A stretch of DNA of 64,000 bases from contig NC_020812.1 in NCBI RefSeq assembly GCF_000348745.1, positions 1,559,444-1,623,443 on the forward strand, written 5' to 3'. Source of the stretch: Micavibrio aeruginosavorus EPB (GTDB lineage: Bacteria > Pseudomonadota > Alphaproteobacteria > Micavibrionales > Micavibrionaceae). Below are positions 63,430 to 64,000 of this stretch, one piece after another. The position numbers were made by a program, and so were the translations under genes. Every line of letters starts with the position of its first letter. Positions within the stretch are counted from its first letter, which is position 1. The notes beneath the pieces are model-generated. The model searched no databases, was not told the DNA's origin, and saw nothing but the letters and a program-made list of their open reading frames with translations.

Positions 63430-64000
63430 TTAATGGCCTAAATGCGATTGCAGGAATTCCGAACCCGTTTCAATCGCGGCATCATCAATGCCATGCGCCA
63501 GATACGGGATCATCTTCCCTGTCACTGGAAACCCTTTGTTTTCAAGCGTCTGTAACGCCATTTGATAAAACCCAACGGGCACGACCGGGTCCATTCCCCC
63601 ATGCACCAGATGAATGGGCAATTTGCAAATTGCATCACCATTCAATCCATCAGCACCCGCTAATAAACCGGAATAAGCCAGCACACCGGCAAGCTTTTGC
63701 GCACGGCGCGGCGCAACATAAAGCGCCATCATCGTGCCCTGGGAAAAGCCCAGCAACGCGATATTTTCATCCTTCAGCCCGTAATGGTCCCGCTGTTCCG
63801 TAATAAAATCATCGACGATTTTCGCACTCTCTTTCACACCGCGCTCCATCGCCTCCTGCGTAAATTCGCGGATGGAAAACCATTGCCGTCCCATCGGGGC
63901 CATATCAAATGGTTGCGCGCCATCGGGTGATACAAAAACCGTATGCGGCAATTTTTCCGCCAGCACCGGGGCCAACCCCAGCAAATCCTGTCCGTCCGCG
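63430..64000 (-). CDS. phospholipase/carboxylesterase family hydrolase, 5' end beyond window
   Basis: An alpha/beta hydrolase of the YpfH/carboxylesterase type. The nucleophile elbow is GFSQGTMM, the acid is in HGGMDPVVP and the histidine in YLAHGID, so the triad is complete. The frame stays open to the window edge (ADGQDLLGLAP), where the family continues with an HGxG oxyanion motif, so the start is missing. Substrate unknown. Confidence 0.88.
   Translation of the reverse strand, partial: ADGQDLLGLAPVLAEKLPHTVFVSPDGAQPFDMAPMGRQWFSIREFTQEAMERGVKESAKIVDDFITEQRDHYGLKDENIALLGFSQGTMMALYVAPRRAQKLAGVLAYSGLLAGADGLNGDAICKLPIHLVHGGMDPVVPVGFYQMALQTLENKGFPVTGKMIPYLAHGIDDAAIETGSEFLQSHLGH

Overview
The window looks like the chromosome of an alphaproteobacterium. 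The evidence is the gene neighbourhoods (mfd-sdhE-recG, trxB-lysR, gyrA-nudix-coaD, ssb and uvrA close together), a LexA-type site of the GAAC-N7-GAAC form before uvrA, and the protein types. Moderate GC, large surface proteins and paired patatin-like enzymes would suit a Micavibrio-like lineage, but that placement is inference. The DNA is densely coded, mostly housekeeping, with several accessory islands.

Left part (1-25.4 kb): an Lrp-type regulator, an ELM1-family protein, trxB and a LysR regulator; then a candidate small RNA followed by two divergent patatin-like proteins; aspartate aminotransferase and prephenate dehydratase; an AmgK-like kinase; a Glu/Leu/Phe/Val dehydrogenase; mfd, a GNAT protein, a nitrilase-family amidohydrolase, sdhE and recG; an acidic unknown protein; a secreted DUF2927-like protein; and a cysK-cysE-DUF502 block.

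Middle part (25.4-46.2 kb): an island of two coupled genes, an XRE regulator and a cyclodipeptide synthase, with its own promoter and terminator; tRNA-Lys; gyrA-nudix-coaD; a DUF2059 protein; a tandem-HIT protein; an oxidoreductase; a methyltransferase; and ssb. Two tandem paralogous ClpA-like AAA+ ATPases lie between ssb and uvrA, each with its own near-identical promoter and terminator. After uvrA come a palindromic repeat and a membrane J-domain protein with a membrane partner.

Right part (46.2-64 kb): a divergent nsrR/hmp nitric oxide module with a clear palindromic operator; tRNA-Leu; a 12-kb minus-strand surface-protein cluster (LamG, LVIVD/DUF1566 and a 2739-residue S74-chaperone fibre) whose members share a two-cysteine module; an unknown protein; a dsbB interrupted by a run of 21 T; small membrane proteins; an HNH endonuclease; and a carboxylesterase cut by the window end.

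Strongest candidates for something undescribed: the ClpA-like pair with a novel N-terminal domain and ClpP-type IGF loops; the regulator-cyclodipeptide synthase operon; the membrane-anchored S74 fibre and its module-sharing neighbours; and the small RNA with CCC-containing loops.
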